Positions 59,475 through 64,000 of a DNA stretch of 64,000 nucleotides are shown here, piece after piece; the stretch's first letter is position 1; every line of letters starts with the position of its first letter. The notes below the pieces were generated by a model. That model was not told the DNA's origin, did no database searches, and saw only the letters and a program-made list of their open reading frames with translations. Source of the stretch: CAWUKT01 sp963923035 (GTDB lineage Bacteria > Bacteroidota > Bacteroidia > J057 > JADKCL01); assembly GCA_963923035.1 (NCBI GenBank), contig CAWUKT010000001.1, positions 124,001 through 188,000 of the forward strand, in the 5' to 3' direction. Made by a program: the position numbers and the translations under genes.

Positions 59475-59482
59475 CAGTGGTG

Positions 59483-60529
59483 ATGAAAGCAAATACCCTG
59501 CCCAATATCCGTGCCCTCGACCCCGACCAGCTTCGGGAATGGGTGGCGTCGGTCGGTGAAAAACCGTTCCGCGCCAAGCAATTGTACGAGTGGATCTGGA
59601 AGAAAAATGTCGCTTCCTTCGATGCCATGACCAATCTGAGCAAGACGTTTCGGCAGAAATTGGAAGCTGAATTCGCGCTGGGGAAGGTCGGCATCGATTC
59701 TGAACAGCGCAGTTCGGATGGGACGATTAAATTCGCCTTTCGGCTCTGGGACGGTAACCTCGTGGAAGGGGTCCTGATCCCTACTGACAACCGCATCACC
59801 GCCTGCGTATCCAGCCAATCCGGCTGCTCTCTCTCCTGCAAATTCTGCGCGACCGGTTACCTCAAACTTCAGCGGAACCTCTTTTCCTACGAAATTTACG
59901 ACCAGGTCGACATCATCCGGGAAGCCGCCCAGCGCGAGTTCAACCGACCCCTCACCAATATCGTGTACATGGGCATGGGCGAGCCCCTGCTCAACTACAA
60001 AAACGTCCTCCACAGCATCGAAATGGTGTCTTCCGAGGACGGAATGGGCATGTCTCCCCGCCGCATCACCGTGTCCACGGCCGGCATCGCCAAGCTGATC
60101 CGCAAGCTCGGGGACGACAAGGTCCGCTTCGAGTTCGCGTTGTCCTTGCACGCCGCCAACGACACCAAGCGGAACGAGATCATGCCGATCAACGAATCCA
60201 ATAGCCTGGAGGCATTGGCCGATGCGTTGCGCTACTTCTACGAGCAAACCGGCACCCGCGTCACCTACGAATACATCATTTTCAAGGACTTCAACGACAG
60301 CCTTGAAGATGCCGAGGAACTCTTCCAGTTCTGCCAGGTCATCCCCTGCAAGGTCAACATCATCGAATACAACCCCATCGATGAGGCCGGTTTCCAGAAT
60401 ACCTCCGGCAACCGGATGTACCGATTCAAGGAATACCTGGAAGGAAAAGGCGTGATCGTGAACGTCCGGCGGAGCCGGGGACGCGATGTGGACGGAGCCT
60501 GCGGACAATTGGCGCTGAAAAAACGCTAA
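59483..60529 (+). CDS. rlmN: 23S rRNA (adenine2503-C2)-methyltransferase (dual rRNA/tRNA)
   Basis: A radical SAM enzyme that methylates A2503 of 23S rRNA and A37 of some tRNAs. 348 residues: the 4Fe-4S motif GCSLSCKFCATG (Cys115, Cys119, Cys122), YMGMGEPLLNYKNVLHS, SPRRITVSTAGI, and the methyl-accepting Cys in VDGACGQL (Cys340). ATG 59483 is right after the -7 box and gives the family's start (LPNIRALDPDQLREWV). It is divergent from tetR. Confidence 0.96.
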   Translation: MKANTLPNIRALDPDQLREWVASVGEKPFRAKQLYEWIWKKNVASFDAMTNLSKTFRQKLEAEFALGKVGIDSEQRSSDGTIKFAFRLWDGNLVEGVLIPTDNRITACVSSQSGCSLSCKFCATGYLKLQRNLFSYEIYDQVDIIREAAQREFNRPLTNIVYMGMGEPLLNYKNVLHSIEMVSSEDGMGMSPRRITVSTAGIAKLIRKLGDDKVRFEFALSLHAANDTKRNEIMPINESNSLEALADALRYFYEQTGTRVTYEYIIFKDFNDSLEDAEELFQFCQVIPCKVNIIEYNPIDEAGFQNTSGNRMYRFKEYLEGKGVIVNVRRSRGRDVDGACGQLALKKR

Positions 60530-60607
60530 CCCCTCCCTTTATTTCCCCATTGTCTCCCATCTCTTCCCGCCCAGAAATCATTAACTTGGCAGGAAAACAA
60601 ATCCTCA

Positions 60608-62734
60608 ATGAAATTTTGTTGGCGGTGGACATGGCTGTTGATCCTCGGAATTGCGGGCGCAAATCCGGTGAACGCCCTGACCATTTCGGTGGACTGGCCC
60701 CAGGGAACGAGCCAAAATAAAATTGTCCGGCACGCCGCTCAAGACGCAGTGAACCTCTTGAAAATCGCTTGCGACTGCCCGGTCAACATCAATCAGCCCG
60801 ACGCTGAAGTCCACCTGATGTTGCCGGAAATCATCCCGGGCGCCGACACCATTCCGACTTCTTTTGCCGCCAACCGCCCTTATCCTTACCTCCACTATCC
60901 CCGCCACGACTACCGCTGGACCTCCCGTCCCCAGAGCGGCCAAATCCTCCTCGTCCTTGAGACCAGCACCGCCCAAGGCATTGCGAACGGCATTTACGGC
61001 CTACTCCAGGAACAACTGGGATTTTACTTTATCCATCCCCGCGAGACCATCTTCCCTTGCATCGACGAATGGCCGCTCCCGGCGAGTTTCAGTTTTTCGG
61101 GCCGCCCCCGCTTCGACAAGAAGGGCTTCCACATCCACGCCATGCATCCCCTTGAACTGACCGAGGTGCTGCACGACCCCGATTTTCCCCAAGGCTCCCA
61201 ACTCATCCGCCAATACATCGATTGGCTCGCTCGGAACCAGCAAAATTGGTTCGACTTCAACCTGTTGGAAACCGTTGACTTTCCCCGGTGGTTGCCCTAT
61301 GCCCGCGATTTCAACGGTTACGCCCACGAGCGGGGCATCCTGACGAGCATCGACGTGTCGCTTCACATGGTCCAGCAGTATGCCTTCAAGCTGGTCCGAT
61401 TTCCCCCGGCCTCCCTGCGTTCCTCTGAACACCAGATCAATAAGCGCTTAGACCAGTTGGTCAACGCCGGTTTTGACATCATCAACATGGAATTTTCCAT
61501 TGCGGAATTTGTGGGGGGGCTCGAAGGCATGCGCCATCGGATGCGGGAGGAAGTGCTGGAAAAACTGGAGGAGTATCCCCAGGTCAAATTGATGGGACGG
61601 CAACACGTGGTCAAAGCTGAGGACGAACTGGGGAAGAAAAGCGGCAAGGAATATGAGACGAACGATCCGGCGCGGGGCGTCCTCATCCACACCGTGATGT
61701 GCTACGCGTTGGACGATGCGCTGGCTCCGGTCTACGAACTCGATAATTTCAACCATATTCAGACCTCTTTGGCCGAAGAGAATCAGGTGCGGGAAACCTG
61801 GTTTTACCCCGAATCCGCCTATTGGATCACCTTCGACAATTCCGTCCCGATGTTGTTGTTGCCCTACCTCGACGCCCGGTTTCGGGACCTGAGGACGGTG
61901 GAGAAAATGAACATTCCCGGCCACGGCACCTTCAGTTCGGGGTGGGAGTGGGGCTACTGGTTGGTGGATTGGAGCATCGCGCGGTGGAGTTGGGCGTACG
62001 AAGAAAATGGCCGGGCAGTCCCTCAAAATACCATTCAGCCCTTGGGCGATGTCCTGCAAAACCGAATGGCCACCCAGATTTTCTCGAATATGATGGCCCT
62101 GCAGCAGCAAGAATTGTTGCAGCAAAACTTACTGCGCTGGCTGTGTCCGGCGACCCTGCCCGATGAGGTGGGGGGATCGGTGGGCAAACAATTTCAGCCG
62201 CGTCCGTCCCTTTCCCTGGGCGAGGTCTACGAGAATGCGCCGCCCGAATGGGAAGACAGCCTTGCCCATGCCAGTCGCGATCTCGGGCGATTTGGCCGCC
62301 AGCAAGTCCAACTGGCCGGGGAGTTTTTGACGAAAGGGCCTCAGAATGGCTTGGAGGGCCAGATTGTGCAGGAATTGGGGACGGCGCTCAAGGTGACGGG
62401 GATGTACGCGCTGCACCAATCGGCGTGGTACGATGCCCTGAAACAAGTTGTGTACGAAGACGCTGATCCCGATGCGGCATTGGAGCGGTGCGTGGAATTG
62501 CGGGAATTTGCCCAGCAGTTGGTGGTGAAAATGGAATCGGGTTACCGCTATCCCATCCAATGGTTGGGCCGCAAGCGTTCAAGTTTTACCTCCTACCAAT
62601 ATGGCTACCTCTATCCCGTCAGCGAACTCCACTTTTGGAAGCGCCGGGAAGAACAACTCCGCAAAGGGAAGCTCAGCAGCCCCTTTTTTATGAATATTTT
62701 TGATCCCCTGCGCATCGGAGGGCTGAAGAAATGA
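60608..62734 (+). CDS. secreted glycosidase-like protein with alpha-glucuronidase/GH20-type N-terminal domain
   Basis: 708 residues. A signal peptide ends ~NALT (~25). Residues ~30-165 have the layout of the N-terminal alpha/beta domain of alpha-glucuronidases, GH20 and related proteins (TSTAQGIANGIYGLLQEQLGFYFIHP). A TIM-barrel-like part follows (FDKKGFHIHAMHP; INMEFSIAEFVGG; YLDARFRDLRTVEKMNIPGH). A catalytic pair cannot be named with safety. It may be a member of the DUF4838/hyaluronidase-like groups. The last four bases overlap the ankyrin gene. Confidence 0.6.
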   Translation: MKFCWRWTWLLILGIAGANPVNALTISVDWPQGTSQNKIVRHAAQDAVNLLKIACDCPVNINQPDAEVHLMLPEIIPGADTIPTSFAANRPYPYLHYPRHDYRWTSRPQSGQILLVLETSTAQGIANGIYGLLQEQLGFYFIHPRETIFPCIDEWPLPASFSFSGRPRFDKKGFHIHAMHPLELTEVLHDPDFPQGSQLIRQYIDWLARNQQNWFDFNLLETVDFPRWLPYARDFNGYAHERGILTSIDVSLHMVQQYAFKLVRFPPASLRSSEHQINKRLDQLVNAGFDIINMEFSIAEFVGGLEGMRHRMREEVLEKLEEYPQVKLMGRQHVVKAEDELGKKSGKEYETNDPARGVLIHTVMCYALDDALAPVYELDNFNHIQTSLAEENQVRETWFYPESAYWITFDNSVPMLLLPYLDARFRDLRTVEKMNIPGHGTFSSGWEWGYWLVDWSIARWSWAYEENGRAVPQNTIQPLGDVLQNRMATQIFSNMMALQQQELLQQNLLRWLCPATLPDEVGGSVGKQFQPRPSLSLGEVYENAPPEWEDSLAHASRDLGRFGRQQVQLAGEFLTKGPQNGLEGQIVQELGTALKVTGMYALHQSAWYDALKQVVYEDADPDAALERCVELREFAQQLVVKMESGYRYPIQWLGRKRSSFTSYQYGYLYPVSELHFWKRREEQLRKGKLSSPFFMNIFDPLRIGGLKK

Positions 62735-64000
62735 AATGGATTTGGCTGGTGCTGGGACTCGGATGGGCCAGTTGGGGATGGGGGCAAATAGACGATCAGT
62801 CTCAGTATTGGTTGGGAAAAGCAATTGTGGAGGGAAATGAAAAGGCCGTCAAAAAGGCATTGAAAGAAGGCGCGGAATTGGGGAAAGGTTGTCCTCAAAA
62901 TTTACCCGAATACGCCCAGACCTATAACCTCCAATATGAGATTTCCCCCGGGCCCAAGATCACGCCTTTTACCACCCCGGCGCCTCCCCTCCACCTCAAC
63001 GCCTTGCACCCCAACGCAGCGGTCCTCGATCTCCTCCTCCAAAAAGGCGCGAACGTGAACCGCCCCGATCCCATCAACCGGATCCCGCTGCACCTCGCGT
63101 TGGCGGAGGGGCACCTGAGCCACGCCCAACGCCTCGTCACCGCCGGGAGCAACTACCTGCAGACCGACGATTACGGAAATACCAGCCTCCACTTTGCCGC
63201 TGTCAGCGGCCTCCCCGAAGCCATCCGCTTCGCGAAAACCAACGGCATTTCCATCAACGCCTCCAACAAGGGCAATGTCACCCCGTTCCATATCCTCGCC
63301 CGCAGCGGTGGTCCCGAAGACCTGCAACTCATGGTGGACCTGGGCGCCGACCCCATGCTCCGCGACCGCTCCGGCTTCAACGCCCTCCACTACGCCGCCG
63401 CCCACAACGATTTGCCCGCCGTCAAATTCCTGTACCAGAAATTTCCGGTCCTGTTTTCCAACAGCCTGACCGGCGCGAATCCCTTGGACATCGCCTACCG
63501 CATGGGCCAAACCGACATCGCGCTCTATTTCCGCCGCCGGGGCCGCGATTTTGGCGGTCTTTACAAGAAAGAGCTCAACCAGGCCATTCGGGCCAACGAA
63601 CCCGACTCCGTCCTGGCCTACCTCAAGCGCGGCGCCAATGCCAACCTCGGCTTTGATGAGCGACCGTTGCACCTCGCGGCCCGCACCGGGAACTGGACGA
63701 TTGCGTCGCACCTCATCGTGTACGGCGCCGAATTGCAGCCGAAAAACAAGGCTGGGGAGACCCCACTGGCCATTGCGATCCAGAAGGGATACGGAGATTG
63801 GGCGATCCAGGCCATGCGGCAAGGGGCCGATCCCGAAAGTGGATGGTTGGCGGGCCTGATCGAGGTGTACGTAGAAAGCGACGGGGTAAAATGCTCGCGG
63901 GAACTGGTGGAAGAGGTCATGCGGCAGGTCGACGACCTGAATGTGCCGGGCGGAAGCCTGAACATTCCGCCCTTGCATTGGGCGGCGTATCTGGGGGAGC
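62731..64000 (+). CDS. secreted ankyrin-repeat protein (3' end outside window)
   Basis: Begins with ATG 62731 overlapping the previous stop (ATGA) and stays open to the end of the window (423 codons seen). A signal peptide (KWIWLVLGLGWASWGWGQ) is followed by ankyrin repeats: NAAVLDLLLQKGANVNRPD, NRIPLHLALAEGHLSHAQRL, GNTSLHFAAVSGLPEAIRF, GFNALHYAAAHNDLPAVKFL, ERPLHLAARTGNWTIASHLI and GETPLAIAIQKGYGDWAIQA. A protein-interaction role in the envelope is likely, perhaps as a partner of the overlapping glycosidase-like protein. The C-terminus is unknown. Confidence 0.85.
   Translation, partial: MKWIWLVLGLGWASWGWGQIDDQSQYWLGKAIVEGNEKAVKKALKEGAELGKGCPQNLPEYAQTYNLQYEISPGPKITPFTTPAPPLHLNALHPNAAVLDLLLQKGANVNRPDPINRIPLHLALAEGHLSHAQRLVTAGSNYLQTDDYGNTSLHFAAVSGLPEAIRFAKTNGISINASNKGNVTPFHILARSGGPEDLQLMVDLGADPMLRDRSGFNALHYAAAHNDLPAVKFLYQKFPVLFSNSLTGANPLDIAYRMGQTDIALYFRRRGRDFGGLYKKELNQAIRANEPDSVLAYLKRGANANLGFDERPLHLAARTGNWTIASHLIVYGAELQPKNKAGETPLAIAIQKGYGDWAIQAMRQGADPESGWLAGLIEVYVESDGVKCSRELVEEVMRQVDDLNVPGGSLNIPPLHWAAYLGE

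Overview
The window reads as chromosomal DNA of a Bacteroidota bacterium, most like the Saprospiria (Lewinella/Saprospira-type). Reasons: type IX secretion (T9SS) C-terminal sorting domains, a PorX-type PglZ response regulator, many outer-membrane beta-barrels and lipoproteins, a Crp/Fnr regulator and DnaG of the Bacteroidota type, starts without a clear Shine-Dalgarno, frequent TTG starts, and promoter boxes of the TTTG / TAnnTTTG kind. I see no rRNA, tRNA, CRISPR array, insertion sequence or prophage. Most long reading frames opposite real genes are shadows caused by the GC-rich codon pattern.

Layout. 1-9.3 kb: a 5'-cut secreted enzyme, type I asparaginase with an outer-membrane barrel, a PCMD/T9SS cargo protein with another barrel, D-Ala-D-Ala ligase, a TPR-like lipoprotein, a DegT-type aminotransferase and a SPOR protein. 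9.4-14.8 kb: NADP-malic enzyme overlapping ruvA, a conserved orphan gene between two terminators, a Crp/Fnr regulator and a DinB protein. 14.8-22.8 kb: a barrel-like protein, polA, an unknown HTH-like/helical protein and four lipoproteins, two of them tandem Cys-rich paralogues.

22.8-36.3 kb is the most striking part: nine codirectional, nearly all touching or overlapping genes lie between two intrinsic terminators. They encode a sodium:sugar symporter, two outer-membrane barrels, two lipoproteins (one with duplicated CBM-like modules), a GH3 beta-glucosidase lipoprotein, a T9SS protein with duplicated modules, a GH16 beta-glucanase lipoprotein and a clan GH-A glycosidase. This looks like a complete beta-1,3-glucan (laminarin-type) utilisation operon without SusC/SusD. 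I infer that the secreted and surface proteins bind and cut the glucan, the barrels pass oligomers, GH3 and the GH-A enzyme trim them, and the symporter imports sugar.

36.4-49.2 kb: lpxK, purine nucleoside phosphorylase and a Porin_10-type porin; two small membrane proteins with an M23 lipoprotein; a three-gene overlapping operon (flippase-like membrane protein, GT39-type glycosyltransferase, PD-(D/E)XK protein); porX; and an HD phosphohydrolase. 49.3-54.6 kb is a reverse-strand four-gene operon with two polytopic membrane proteins, an M6-like zinc protease carrying a beta-solenoid, and a HAD phosphatase. 55-60.5 kb: dnaG lacking its zinc ligands, an unknown conserved gene, a TetR-controlled PNPOx/DUF3995 pair with two matching operators, and rlmN. 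60.6-64 kb: a glycosidase-like secreted protein overlapping an ankyrin-repeat gene that runs off the window.
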